Below are positions 7,356 through 16,835 of a DNA stretch of 46,705 nt, piece by piece. The stretch is from Candidatus Poribacteria bacterium (GTDB lineage: Bacteria > Poribacteria > WGA-4E > PCPOR2b): NCBI GenBank assembly GCA_022822785.1, contig JAJEAL010000055.1:1-46705 (forward strand). Reading direction: 5' to 3'. The notes under the pieces were generated by a model. That model was not told where the DNA came from. It was given only the letters and a program-made list of their open reading frames with translations, and made no database searches. The position numbers and the translations under genes are program-made. Positions within the stretch are counted from its first letter, which is position 1; every line of letters begins with the position of its first letter.

Positions 7356-8501
7356 TTACCCAATGCGATGTGGTTCAAGGAGAGCCATGTTTGGTTCAAA
7401 ACCAATGCCCGGCCTATCCGGCACCGTTACATACCCATCCTTTTCCAATGACATTTGCGGGAGAAAAATTTCACCCCTCAACGGATCCACAGCAGGTGGA
7501 TAATATTCAAGCATCAAACCGTTTTGACGCGCTGCTGCAATATGCACCTGAAGCTCCTGCGCCCCGTGAGGGGCAATCAGCTTCTGATGAACTGCAGATT
7601 CTTCGACCACCGCTAAAGCGGGGTCGTAGCCGGCGAGAATCGCAACATCAATATTGAAAACATCCGCCCCTTGATAATCAATTAGCGTTTGAAAGTGATG
7701 AACCCCGTAGCCGTTTTCGCCCGTTGCGATTAGGACATCGTAATCTTTAGCGGTTGCAGCCAAGCCCTTATGGCCCCGGTAATCGTGGCTGGGAATCGGC
7801 TCTTCAAACCAGAACACATCGTTTGCTTTCAACGCGGGAAGATAAGCCATCGCTTCCTCAAGGGTTAGCGCACAGTTGGCGTCTACCATCACGGTAATAT
7901 CGGGCCCAACCTGCTGCCGCACCGCCTCTATCCGTTTGAGGTCAATGTCGAGTCCCGCGTCTCTGTCCCCAATCTTCATCTTCACAGCGGTTGCACGAAA
8001 CTCGTTCACGTTGCGATCCATCTCTTCTCTCAACTCATCAAGTCCTTTATCTCTACCATAGTAACCGCCAGCGATATAAGTGCGAATCCGTCGCTGTTGA
8101 CCGTCGAGTAACCGGTGAACCGACTTTCCCGCAACCTTCCCCTTGATATCCCAACACGCTTGATTGATCGCAGCCAACACCTGTGTGTGATAACCGCCCG
8201 GACCGTATATCTTATAATTATCCGCCAATCGAGATACATACGCGGTGTCTATCGGGGACTTCCCTATCAACTGCGGGCTGAATTCGTCAACGTATATTGG
8301 AAATATCTGAAGCGGTCGCGTCGCTGCTGTCCCTCCATTGAAGCCATAGCCAATAACCTCTTCTCTTCCGCTCCTTGCTCGCACCCGTACCAGATGAAGC
8401 CGTCCTTTGTCATAGACGTGCAGACCGTTCCAGATTGGCGGTTTATCCCATTGGTAGAGCTCACTTTCGATACCTGTAATTTTGATTGCCTGATTTTCCA
8501 T
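7356..8501 (-). CDS. Mandelate racemase/muconate lactonizing-family enzyme
   Basis: An enolase-superfamily protein of 381 residues, probably a sugar-acid dehydratase or a racemase acting by alpha-proton abstraction. Metal ligands are visible at D207 (MVDAN), E233 (WFEEP) and E262 (ATGENG). The base motif KMK (K174, K176) and H312 (APHG) place it in the mandelate racemase subgroup. A start at 8522 is open, but ATG 8501 has AGGAG six nt upstream and is preferred. It sits between a DUF3352-like gene and a PhyH gene on the same strand. A second enolase-superfamily enzyme is at 11852-13012; the two share little beyond the catalytic motifs. Confidence 0.87.
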   Translation of the reverse strand: MENQAIKITGIESELYQWDKPPIWNGLHVYDKGRLHLVRVRARSGREEVIGYGFNGGTAATRPLQIFPIYVDEFSPQLIGKSPIDTAYVSRLADNYKIYGPGGYHTQVLAAINQACWDIKGKVAGKSVHRLLDGQQRRIRTYIAGGYYGRDKGLDELREEMDRNVNEFRATAVKMKIGDRDAGLDIDLKRIEAVRQQVGPDITVMVDANCALTLEEAMAYLPALKANDVFWFEEPIPSHDYRGHKGLAATAKDYDVLIATGENGYGVHHFQTLIDYQGADVFNIDVAILAGYDPALAVVEESAVHQKLIAPHGAQELQVHIAAARQNGLMLEYYPPAVDPLRGEIFLPQMSLEKDGYVTVPDRPGIGFEPNMALLEPHRIG

Positions 8502-8572
8502 AATAACTCCTGAACGACTCATTTCACAAATTTGTATAGGGGGTCTGAGTCAAATCCCTTAGTTTATATCCC

Positions 8573-10234
8573 CTATTTTTCTTCCAAAATAATTTGGATT
8601 TCGGCTTCCACAGAATCATCGTTGAAATTGATACCGGCAGTGATTAATCCAAGGGCTGCCAATGGCGACAAGTTATCCGTTATGCGTCGAATCAGTTTTG
8701 TGTCGATCTGCCGGGCAAACATCAGACCGGCAATGGGAAGCCAATTTTTCAGCTCCGGAATCAAAAGGGGTGGTTGAATCCGGATATGACTGTGGCTCGG
8801 CTGCTGCAAGTGGTCTGGCATTGTCATGCCAGCTAGCGCGGCCTGCTGCCCGGTGAAGGCGTTGATAGCGGACTTCACCCCGCCGAGCGTTGTGCCGACG
8901 ACCCAATAATTATCAAGGAACGCATATCCACCCTTTAGGGCAAAGATGAGACCGAGTTGGAGGTGTATCGGTTGTAACTCAACGTCTCGGTGCACGACTG
9001 GGGACACGAACCGGAGCCGTTTGCCGTTGACGGCAAGCTCAGAGCGCTTCAGCTTTGCTAGAGCACCTTCTAAGCCGGCTCGGTCCTGAATCGGACAGAT
9101 CAAAAGTATCGAGGGGACCAACGCGGGAACACCTGCCGAGGGAGCGAGCAGTGTCAGCGCAATCCTATCTTCAAGGTGGTGTGATAAATCAATCCCGTTT
9201 TGTGGGTATTGCAGAGATAGATTGGCTTTCACTTGTCGCCACAACCCTGTGAGGTCGGCATCGTTATGGGCAATCAAAAATTCGGTCGTTGCGGGCAGAA
9301 TTGAGAACAACTTTTCGTCCACCGGGCGTGGAGATTGTCGGGATTGCGAATCGGTGTTCCTAATGATTCGGTGTTGCGAGTAGATTACGCCATCTTTGTA
9401 GCGATTGCTGAACGCCCACACATCGATTCCCTGTAATAATGACTTGAGCGTTTCGCCAAACTTAAAGACTTCAGCAAGTTTGGTGAAATTGATATAAATG
9501 GTGTTGCGAGCGGTGTCATACCGTTTGCCAAGATAGGCTTTCGTCGCTGCTAGCTCCGATTTATCGGAGTCCTCGGAACGGGACGCGGTAAAGCCGTGCT
9601 TCTGCCCCGCGTAGATGTCAACCGTATCCTGAATCAAAGATTTATCTGTTGCTAACAAGCCGATTTTGCCAATAAAGGCGTAACTGAAATCTTGCGGATA
9701 ACCTGTGATAGTGTTGATGTCCAGTTTCTTATAACTCTCTTTCAACCGTCTGTATTTAGGATTGATGGGCGCTGTTGCGGTGAGTGTCGCAATTTCTAGT
9801 TTCTCCTTCGCTCCGAGGGCACTGATGAGCAGCAGTGAAATTTTATCGTCCCGCTTGTAGACCCCCAAGATTGCCTCTTCACCCAGATACCCGCGAACCC
9901 GATTAAGGTCGAATTCCCCACCCATTTCCAACTCCCACCGCTGCTTCTGATACATGAGACGCCGCCACCAGAATTCCCTTTGAATCTCTGCAAGGAGGGG
10001 CATCTCTACGCTCTGTTTCCCAAATTCGCTCCGTTGAAAGATCTCGATGAAACCACCTAAGTCCTTCATGCTGACATAGCAGATGGGCCCATCGGGGATA
10101 AGCGCAAGGAGACGCTGATCCGGCTCCCAGAGAGAGGTCTGGCGATAAATCAGCGCAATCAGGAGCAAAAAGAGAGCGATTGCACCGAAGATGATAATCT
10201 GCTTTTTGGAAGGTTGAAATCTTATCCGTGGCAA
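8573..10234 (-). CDS. Membrane-anchored DUF3352-like protein
   Basis: A 553-residue protein with a short basic N-terminus (KK at 10-11) and one hydrophobic segment near residues 13-29 (IIIFGAIALFLLLIALIY). A long soluble, presumably periplasmic part follows. Phrases such as LLALIPDGPICYVSMKDL near the start, the repeated evaluation-like blocks and LLATDKSLIQDTVDIY recall DUF3352 family proteins, whose function is not known. The only available start is TTG 10234 with no clear Shine-Dalgarno, so the start is uncertain. It is the first gene of a minus-strand run with the enolase-type and PhyH genes. Confidence 0.6.
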   Translation of the reverse strand: MPRIRFQPSKKQIIIFGAIALFLLLIALIYRQTSLWEPDQRLLALIPDGPICYVSMKDLGGFIEIFQRSEFGKQSVEMPLLAEIQREFWWRRLMYQKQRWELEMGGEFDLNRVRGYLGEEAILGVYKRDDKISLLLISALGAKEKLEIATLTATAPINPKYRRLKESYKKLDINTITGYPQDFSYAFIGKIGLLATDKSLIQDTVDIYAGQKHGFTASRSEDSDKSELAATKAYLGKRYDTARNTIYINFTKLAEVFKFGETLKSLLQGIDVWAFSNRYKDGVIYSQHRIIRNTDSQSRQSPRPVDEKLFSILPATTEFLIAHNDADLTGLWRQVKANLSLQYPQNGIDLSHHLEDRIALTLLAPSAGVPALVPSILLICPIQDRAGLEGALAKLKRSELAVNGKRLRFVSPVVHRDVELQPIHLQLGLIFALKGGYAFLDNYWVVGTTLGGVKSAINAFTGQQAALAGMTMPDHLQQPSHSHIRIQPPLLIPELKNWLPIAGLMFARQIDTKLIRRITDNLSPLAALGLITAGINFNDDSVEAEIQIILEEK

Positions 10235-10277
10235 AAGAAATTAGAAGTGTGAAACAAATCGAATCGCATCAATCCGG

Positions 10278-10306
10278 TTGAATTAATGTGCAGAACCTCA
10301 TATAAT
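10278..10306 (+). promoter_or_regulatory. Sigma70-type promoter for the Gfo/Idh gene
   Basis: TTGAAT (10278-10283) and a consensus TATAAT (10301-10306) are separated by exactly 17 bp, about 100 bp before ATG 10410. The region lies between divergent genes, so it is a sensible promoter position. Confidence 0.6.
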
Positions 10307-10409
10307 AAGACACGCGGTCTACTATATCATTAGCTTCAGACAACGTCAAGCACGAAAGCGTGAGGATAACGGCACGCAGTAAAACCCCTCAACACATCTA
10401 GGAGGTCGT

Positions 10410-11576
10410 ATGAAAACCTATCGTGTCGCAATTTTAGGATGTCGTGGGCGAGGCACTGCCGCAGGACGGGCCTATCACGCCCATCCACGTACCGAAGTCG
10501 TCGCATTGTGTGATCTTGTTCAAGAACGACTGGACACCCTTGGCGATGAGTTGGAGGTTGCCGCTCGGTTCGCTGACTTGGACGAGATGATTGTCCAGAT
10601 CCAACCGGACATCGTGGCTATTCCGACGGGGACAGAGTTCCACTATCCACTCTGTATGCGGGTATTGGAGCACGGTGTACATATTGAGGTCGAAAAGCCG
10701 ATGTGCGTTGACCTTGAAGGCACCACTGCGGTGATGGCGAAGGCAGAGGAGAAGGGGGGTCGGATCGCAGTACATCACCAAGGGCGCGTGGGGGCGCTCA
10801 TGCGAGCGATGCACAAGGCGTTCACGAAAGGGGTAATTGGTGAACTCCGTTACATCAATAGCCGTGGAAAAGCCTACTACGGTGGTTTGGGGTTGATGAA
10901 TATCGGGACACATCAACTGAACAATATGCTGAAATTTGCCGGTCATTGTCGGACTGTTTCCGCCGTTGCACTGACCGACGGTCATCCCATCACGCCCGAA
11001 GACGTTGTCCCGTCTCCGCTCGGTATGGGAACGATTGCCGGGGAATCAATCACCGCGACGCTGCACTTTGACAACGGGGTCACCGCAAATCTTTTGCAAC
11101 ACCGCTTCCCAGCCGGCACAAACCCGGTAATGGAGATTGTCGGCACCGAAGGCAAACTATTCGGTTCAGCGTGTCTGCTCGTCAAAGGTGGCGCATGGCA
11201 TCTGTCGCAACCTGTCTACATTCCAGAGCGGAAGCCCGATCAATGGGAGCCCTTAGAACCTGTTTATCCAGAACACTATGACCCTTTGAGCCCAGCGCAA
11301 CTCGACGATTACTGGTTCGTTGACGAGTATGTTTCTGCTCTAGATCAAGATCGAGACCATGAATGCAGCGGCGCAGAGGGACATCATATCGTCGGTATTA
11401 TGATGGGAATTTTCGACTCGGCCGCGTACGGGAAACGGGTTGATCTGCCCCAAAAATGTCTTGAGCATCCCCTGCTCCGCTGGCGGCGTGAACAGGGACT
11501 AGCCCCGCCTGAACCGATGCCCCGTGATTATAATGAATGGCTGGCAGCAGAAGATCAGCGACTCGGCCGCGGATAG
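10410..11576 (+). CDS. Gfo/Idh/MocA-family oxidoreductase
   Basis: An NAD(P)-dependent sugar or polyol dehydrogenase of 388 residues. The N-terminal Rossmann fold has VAILGCRGRGTAAGRAY (about 5-21), then VVALCDL and the EKPMCVDLEG motif near 95-104 with the catalytic-site lysine-proline pair. The C-terminal alpha/beta half begins near 130 (HHQGRVGALMRAMHKAF). ATG 10410 has GGAGG upstream with good spacing. Placed with enolase-type dehydratases, a sulfatase and mannonate dehydratase, it probably oxidises a sugar or sugar acid; the exact substrate is not readable. Confidence 0.85.
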   Translation: MKTYRVAILGCRGRGTAAGRAYHAHPRTEVVALCDLVQERLDTLGDELEVAARFADLDEMIVQIQPDIVAIPTGTEFHYPLCMRVLEHGVHIEVEKPMCVDLEGTTAVMAKAEEKGGRIAVHHQGRVGALMRAMHKAFTKGVIGELRYINSRGKAYYGGLGLMNIGTHQLNNMLKFAGHCRTVSAVALTDGHPITPEDVVPSPLGMGTIAGESITATLHFDNGVTANLLQHRFPAGTNPVMEIVGTEGKLFGSACLLVKGGAWHLSQPVYIPERKPDQWEPLEPVYPEHYDPLSPAQLDDYWFVDEYVSALDQDRDHECSGAEGHHIVGIMMGIFDSAAYGKRVDLPQKCLEHPLLRWRREQGLAPPEPMPRDYNEWLAAEDQRLGRG

Positions 11577-11709
11577 ATTATTTTTACCCCTTTTCTTAGT
11601 GCACAGGTTGGGTTGAACGGTAAAAGAAATCCCTATCGACAACAATAGAACCCATGTGTCGTAAAAACACCCACCTATATATAGATGCAGTGAAACCCAA
11701 CACCACACC

Positions 11710-11758
11710 GTAGGTCGAGATCTATATCTCGGCACCCAAGTCCCCCTGACAAGGGGGA
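11710..11758. repeat. Two adjacent palindromic repeats
   Basis: GTAGGTCGAGATCTATATCTC with two further bases (11710-11733) repeats the hairpin seen at 874-897. Immediately after comes TCCCCCT-GACA-AGGGGGA (11741-11758), followed by GATTTAGGGGGTT, a type of G-rich palindrome dispersed in many genomes. The 270-bp gap 11577-11851 holds nothing else that I recognise apart from the AAGG ribosome site of the next gene. Confidence 0.55.
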
Positions 11759-11851
11759 TTTAGGGGGTTAAAAATCAAAAATCTACCCTCTGTATGCTAA
11801 ATTTGCGTAAGTCTTGACTTAGTAGATTTATCCATAACGAAAGGAAAATTG

Positions 11852-13012
11852 ATGAAAATAGAAACAATCGAAATATATCCGCTTCAAGCAAAATTATCGA
11901 AACCGTTCGGCTGGTCTCAGCGGTGGACGGATGAACGAAGCACAACCGCGGTGAAAATCACCGCTGATGACGAGACATACGGTTGGGGTGAAAGTGGAGA
12001 CGCACGAACAATGGAAGCACTCGCCCCACTGCTTATCGGTAAAGACCCACGACGCACAGAGGCTATTTGGCAGATGCTATATACGCTCCGGTATCAAGGT
12101 CACGGTTTTGCCGGATCACAGATGCTCGCTATGAGTGCGTTCGACATGGCGCTATGGGACATCGCCGGAAAAGCCGCCGGTTTGCCAGTCTGTGAGTTAC
12201 TAGGTGGGAGGGTGCGTGACCGCATCCCTGTATACGCCACCGGCCTCTACTATACAGAGGATGATTTTCCAGACGCTTTGACCGAGGAAGCCGTGGGATA
12301 CGTTGAGGCAGGTTTCACCGGGATGAAAATGAAAATCGGCGGCAAGCCAGTTGACGAGGATATCGAGCGGGTATATCATCTCCGCGACGCGCTCGGTCCG
12401 CAAACCCATCTCATGGTAGACGCAAACGAGGCTTATAGTCCGACGACGGCTGTCATGGTAGCGCAAAAGCTCGCCGACGCAGACCTTACGTGGTTTGAAG
12501 AACCGTGCGGATCTTACGATGACGCGGGTAACCTGCTTGTTCGACAGTTAGGGTTGATGCCAATCTCCGGTGGCGAGAGCCTGAAGTCGCGGTATGAGTT
12601 TGCTGAACGTCTCGCCAGCCGCATGTTCGACATTATCCAGCCGGACATCGTCAACGCCGGCGGCGTGTCAGAGATGTTCAAGCTCGGTCACATGGCAAAC
12701 GCCTTTGGCGTCCACTTCAACCCCCATTTTTGGGGAACTGGCATTAGCTTGTCAGCAACGCTGCACGTGGTCGCCTGCCTTCCGTCAAATCCGCCCTCTG
12801 ACTGTCCCGAACCATACATCAACCAATCCGTTATGGAGTTTGATCGGACGCCCCACCCAATTCGCGAGAACCTCACAGATCCAATTTTTGATCAGGTAGA
12901 CAGCCATATTCCAGTCCCGACAACCCCAGGGTTGGGGATCGAGGTGATTGAAGAAGAAGCACATCGGTTCTTGGGGTGGGGACTAAGTTCTCCGATTCGA
13001 GTTACCGCATGA
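11852..13012 (+). CDS. Mandelate racemase/muconate lactonizing-family enzyme (sugar-acid dehydratase type)
   Basis: A 386-residue enolase-superfamily enzyme. Visible catalytic residues are KMK (K159, K161), D190 (MVDANEAY), E216 (WFEEP), E242 (SGGES) and H292 (NPHFWGTG). The KxK plus His arrangement fits the mandelate racemase subgroup, which includes galactonate, gluconate and other acid-sugar dehydratases. A TTG at 11849 could open the frame, but ATG 11852 has AAGG 7 nt upstream. It follows the Gfo/Idh gene and precedes the glycosidase-like gene by 46 bp; together they look like a sugar-acid degradation set. Confidence 0.87.
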   Translation: MKIETIEIYPLQAKLSKPFGWSQRWTDERSTTAVKITADDETYGWGESGDARTMEALAPLLIGKDPRRTEAIWQMLYTLRYQGHGFAGSQMLAMSAFDMALWDIAGKAAGLPVCELLGGRVRDRIPVYATGLYYTEDDFPDALTEEAVGYVEAGFTGMKMKIGGKPVDEDIERVYHLRDALGPQTHLMVDANEAYSPTTAVMVAQKLADADLTWFEEPCGSYDDAGNLLVRQLGLMPISGGESLKSRYEFAERLASRMFDIIQPDIVNAGGVSEMFKLGHMANAFGVHFNPHFWGTGISLSATLHVVACLPSNPPSDCPEPYINQSVMEFDRTPHPIRENLTDPIFDQVDSHIPVPTTPGLGIEVIEEEAHRFLGWGLSSPIRVTA

Positions 13013-13058
13013 TTCACTAGTGTTTTTTGATGTGCTATAATGTGTTGAGGAGGCAACG

Positions 13059-14513
13059 GTGACAAGAAAGAAAATGCTGTTCACAGATTGGCGGGACATC
13101 CAGTGCGGAGCAGTTGCTTGGTTGACAGCGGAAGGGGATCATTACCGGGTTAGTACCCCACCTGAACCACAGGTTCCCATGCGAGCTGAACCCCGTTTGG
13201 TGCCGCGCGGCATCCGCCTGCAAGCACAACCGGCGCGCAAAGCGGGAAAAATGGAGGGTTACGGAGGCTGGGGACGCGTCATCTTCGATGGCGAGCAGTA
13301 CCGCACGTGGTATATCGAAGTCAATGGAGTCTCAATGTTAGGCTCAGGATCGGTGGCGCATACCGACACAATCACCTCCGTCGCCATCTGTGGGATTAAA
13401 TCGCGGGATGGCTATCACTGGAGTGAACCGACGCGCAGCGAAATCAGTGTGCCGGGACAGCGCGGCTTCGACGGGATGACCTTTTTCATTGATCCACACG
13501 CCCCGGAATCCCAGCGTTACAAGTTCATCTATTGCGCCCAATTCGAGGAAGGCATGTTTCAACCGCAACTCACCGAGTATTTCAACCGCCAACCTCGCCA
13601 TCGGGATGACCGGATATCAGGCGAGCGGCGATTTGGGATGTTTGCCGCCGTTTCGCCCGATGGGGTCAATTGGACAGCGTTGCCCAAACCGTTTATGTTG
13701 CATCCAAGCGATACCGATACCACCGTATTGTGGAACGAAACGCTGGAACGGTATGTGATGTACACCCGTATGATGCGGGATGGACGGCGCTGGATCGGAC
13801 GAGCGGAAGCGGAGGACTTCATGCACTGGACGCCGGTGGTGCCTATTATTTGGCCCCGCCTCGACGATCCACCCGACTACGATTTCTACCTCAACGGCTA
13901 TAGCCCCTACCCCGACCTCCCAGAGTACCAGTTGATGATTCCTATGGTCTATCACCGCTACACCGAGCGTAGCGAAGTTCGGCTCTATTCAAGTGAGGAT
14001 GGTATCGCGTGGAATCAGATTCCCGGCGGTCCCGTTCTGACACCCGGCGAGTTAGGGGAATGGGACTGCGAATTTATCGGTACAGGGAAAGACCTACAAC
14101 CCTTCGGGGCGAACAAAATTGCTATCCCCTATTCCGGAACGATTTACCCACACAAATTTCCTCGTTGGCCCCCGGTTTTTGCTGCAGCAAGCATGGGGTG
14201 GGCATCGTGGCAAAAAGATCGACTCTGTGCAGTAACCACCGACTACGAAGGTGAATTTTGGACTGTACCGATTCTCCCGTCAGGTCGTCAGATTCGACTC
14301 AATTTCCGTGCACCCATGGCGGGTAAGGTTGAGGTCGGTATTGAGGGGGTAGCGGGACGTTCTGCCTCCGACTGCGATCCGCTCACCGGTGATTGGTCAG
14401 ACAAGGTCGTAACATGGAACGGCGAGCCCGATATCAACACGCCGGAGGGAAAACCGGTTGTTCTACACCTGAAACTGCGCGCTGCGGAGCTCTTCTCCGT
14501 TACCTTTGAATGA
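13059..14513 (+). CDS. Glycosidase-like beta-propeller protein (GH32/GH43-related fold)
   Basis: A 484-residue protein. Recurrent blade phrases DGYHWSEPTR, SPDGVNWTALPKPF and SEDGIAWNQIPGGPVL show a five-bladed propeller of the GH32/43/68 type. Acidic residues sit at likely active-site positions (IDPHAPES, DTDTTVLWNE, EWDCEFIGTG). The last 100 residues (RQIRLNFRAPMAGKVEVGIEG) form a beta-sandwich-like tail, as in GH32. No signal peptide is evident. GTG 13059 with GAGGAGG 5-6 nt upstream is the start. The substrate is not readable, and catalytic activity is inferred only from the fold-like repeats. Confidence 0.6.
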   Translation: MTRKKMLFTDWRDIQCGAVAWLTAEGDHYRVSTPPEPQVPMRAEPRLVPRGIRLQAQPARKAGKMEGYGGWGRVIFDGEQYRTWYIEVNGVSMLGSGSVAHTDTITSVAICGIKSRDGYHWSEPTRSEISVPGQRGFDGMTFFIDPHAPESQRYKFIYCAQFEEGMFQPQLTEYFNRQPRHRDDRISGERRFGMFAAVSPDGVNWTALPKPFMLHPSDTDTTVLWNETLERYVMYTRMMRDGRRWIGRAEAEDFMHWTPVVPIIWPRLDDPPDYDFYLNGYSPYPDLPEYQLMIPMVYHRYTERSEVRLYSSEDGIAWNQIPGGPVLTPGELGEWDCEFIGTGKDLQPFGANKIAIPYSGTIYPHKFPRWPPVFAAASMGWASWQKDRLCAVTTDYEGEFWTVPILPSGRQIRLNFRAPMAGKVEVGIEGVAGRSASDCDPLTGDWSDKVVTWNGEPDINTPEGKPVVLHLKLRAAELFSVTFE

Positions 14514-14540
14514 TCCTTTATGCGATTCAAAAAATGAAAG

Positions 14541-16562
14541 TTACTGCCTAACAACTGGAGCATTCACAACCGCGAGAAACTCAGGGTCATGCCGCACAGG
14601 CTCAAAAGCATCGTCCTCCTCAAAGAAACGCTTGATCGAACCGCGTGCTGCGCGTCGCCGATCTTCGTGGGCACGCTTGAGGTATTCAAGGCTTGCTTCG
14701 CGGTCGTTGCGGAATTTTAGGGTCATCGCCGCTAGCCACGCCATGATCCTTCCTCCAGACGACCACACCTTGACCTTCTCCCCGATATAATTCCGACGCT
14801 GCTCCCAGTGTTGCGCCGCACGGTTCAACAGACGTATAGCAGCTTCTCCCTCACCCACCTCTGCGCAGCCTAAAGCGAGGCACGTCGTGGCGATGTGGAT
14901 CGCTACAAAATACTTCCGATTCAGCCAGCTACGGATATCCGCCACACTGCCTCCTGTGGGATAATCTCCAGCGTTTCGGTAAATCCGATCTAACCGTTTG
15001 CGCGTTGCTTCGTGCCGTTCCGAGCATTCCGATATATCGGAACTTTCATCGGGGATACTCGCCATTACGGTATCCCACTCAACGAAGTAACTCTCAAGAT
15101 TGGCTTCGGCTTCAGCAAGCAGCGCCTTCACCTTTTGATGTTCACCAAGCTGATAATAGGTCGGTGCGAGATGGAGATAGTCACCCTGCGCTCCAATGAG
15201 AAGTGCCCGCTTTTCTGGGTCCATTGTCTCTGAATTTTGAAGCCAGTCGATGAACGCTTCATAGGTTTGAGCCGCCTCTCGATAGCGTCCCCATTCGCGC
15301 AACGTTTTACCCCGTTCACGCGTGTAGAAGGCGCGATGCATCAGTGTAATGTCATCGCCAATCTGCTCGACGAGGTGCTCGGTTTGCTCCAACCAATCGG
15401 CAGCGCGTCCGACCTTACGGTACGCATCAAAGATGTGGAAATATGACTCAAGTTGATCGGTCAGGGTTATTTGACCCTCAAACCGCTTCAACAGCATCTT
15501 GTGGGCGTCTACTGCCCGTTTGTGGTCAGCGACGCACGGTTCCTGCATCTCGGCAATACTCCTGCACCCGGCGTCGAAACCAGCATCGAAATCGTCCGTT
15601 GTCATGGCAAAATTCCAAAGTAGATCCACATATTCCTCACACCGTTGGAACTGATGGTACAGATGCGCCAATGCCCGAACTGTATCCGGGTCCCGTGCAC
15701 CGAGCCGATAGGCGCGTCCGAGTTCGGTACACGCTTCTTCAATTAACGTCATATCAACCGTTCCATCTGGGAGAGAAAGCTGCTCCTCAATCATCTCCCG
15801 TGCGACCATGCCGAGTCCTCGATATGCGGGGGCGTAGCCCGCTTGAGCGTCTGCGGCGCGTTGGAACTGTTCACGGGCACTTTTCCAATGACCATCGGCA
15901 AGATACCGCTCACCCTGTTTTATCGCCGCTGTGACAACCTGTTCGGTAAAGTCTTCTGCCAGAGGTTGGTTCTCAATCGTGTTTTCGACCATACGAATCA
16001 TCTCCTGCTTCAATCGTTTACGGGCGTCTGACAATCGCGTCGTAACTGCTGTCCGTGAAATCCCCAGAAACTTCGCAATCTCAGCGGACTTCATTTCGCG
16101 GATGTAGGATAGAATTAGGACCTCAGAAGAGATGTGAGGTAACGTAATGAGGCAGCGCCACAGCAGTTGACGCAACTCTGCATGTTCGGCAGTTTCGTCA
16201 GGCGTTTTTTCGGCTGCACTGACGTGTAGTAGCTGGGCTTTATGCGCTGATTCCGAAGTGTTTTCGAGTAACCCCTCAAGGCTCAAATCATCTCGTTTCT
16301 CCCGGTAGATCCACTTATTAGCGAGGTTTCGCGCTATCCCACACAGCCACGGTCCGACTTTTTCCGGTGCGTCAAGGGATTCGATAGACAGATACGCGGT
16401 GACAAACGTCTCCGACGTCAAATCTTGGGCTTGATGGAAGTCTCGCACTTTCGGCAAAATAACGCCATACACCATCTTTTTGTATTTTTCAACAAGCACT
16501 GTAAAGGCTGCCGAGTCCCCACCTCGGATGGCACGGACGATTTGTAGATCATCTTGCTTCAA
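14541..16562 (-). CDS. ECF-family sigma factor with long TPR-like C-terminal extension
   Basis: A 673-residue protein. Residues about 1-165 are an ECF sigma factor: region 2 (DSAAFTVLVEKYKKMVYGVI ... LTSETFVTAYLS ... WLCGIARNLA) and region 4 (LPHISSEVLILSYI ... SAEIAKFLGISRTAVTTRLS). The remaining roughly 500 residues are helical with TPR-like repeats (GYAPAYRGLGMVARE, EWGRYREAAQTYEAFIDW, YYQLGEHQKVKALLAEAE). ECF factors with C-terminal extensions may be controlled through the extension rather than by an anti-sigma factor, and none is seen nearby. ATG 16604 is open, but AAGGAGGG sits 7 nt before TTG 16562, which fits the normal ECF start. It diverges from the sulfatase gene, a plausible target. 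Confidence 0.85.
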   Translation of the reverse strand: MKQDDLQIVRAIRGGDSAAFTVLVEKYKKMVYGVILPKVRDFHQAQDLTSETFVTAYLSIESLDAPEKVGPWLCGIARNLANKWIYREKRDDLSLEGLLENTSESAHKAQLLHVSAAEKTPDETAEHAELRQLLWRCLITLPHISSEVLILSYIREMKSAEIAKFLGISRTAVTTRLSDARKRLKQEMIRMVENTIENQPLAEDFTEQVVTAAIKQGERYLADGHWKSAREQFQRAADAQAGYAPAYRGLGMVAREMIEEQLSLPDGTVDMTLIEEACTELGRAYRLGARDPDTVRALAHLYHQFQRCEEYVDLLWNFAMTTDDFDAGFDAGCRSIAEMQEPCVADHKRAVDAHKMLLKRFEGQITLTDQLESYFHIFDAYRKVGRAADWLEQTEHLVEQIGDDITLMHRAFYTRERGKTLREWGRYREAAQTYEAFIDWLQNSETMDPEKRALLIGAQGDYLHLAPTYYQLGEHQKVKALLAEAEANLESYFVEWDTVMASIPDESSDISECSERHEATRKRLDRIYRNAGDYPTGGSVADIRSWLNRKYFVAIHIATTCLALGCAEVGEGEAAIRLLNRAAQHWEQRRNYIGEKVKVWSSGGRIMAWLAAMTLKFRNDREASLEYLKRAHEDRRRAARGSIKRFFEEDDAFEPVRHDPEFLAVVNAPVVRQ

Positions 16563-16674
16563 TGCGCTACCCTCCTTCGTTATATTATGTGCCCAAACGC
16601 TCAAAAATGTCAGCGACTTTTTTCAATATTTTTCCAAGATAGTGCTTTTGCCACACCCCTACTGAAATTGTTCC

Positions 16675-16706
16675 TTGACTTACTTATCCTTATTGGAATA
16701 AGATAA
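16675..16706 (+). promoter_or_regulatory. Putative promoter with internal dyad, sigma/sulfatase intergenic region
   Basis: TTGACT (16675-16680), an 18-bp spacer and TAAGAT (16699-16704) form a possible sulfatase promoter. Within it lies an inverted repeat, TTATCCTTATT-GG-AATAAGATAA (16684-16706), with one bulged base, which covers the spacer and the -10 box and could be an operator. The regulator is unknown. Confidence 0.4.
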
Positions 16707-16835
16707 CCCAAGTTAGTAGCAGTGGGCATATCGTTTTGAATCCCGACTGAGTGGGGCAGAACCATAGGTGTGTCGCATTGGGGTGATGCACAATACATTA
16801 AAAAAAACAATTGCTTACACAGAGGAGATATAAGA

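Noticed and set aside
10434-10985. 183-codon minus-strand frame
   Set aside because: Shadow of the Gfo/Idh gene, which has the Rossmann motif, promoter and ribosome site.
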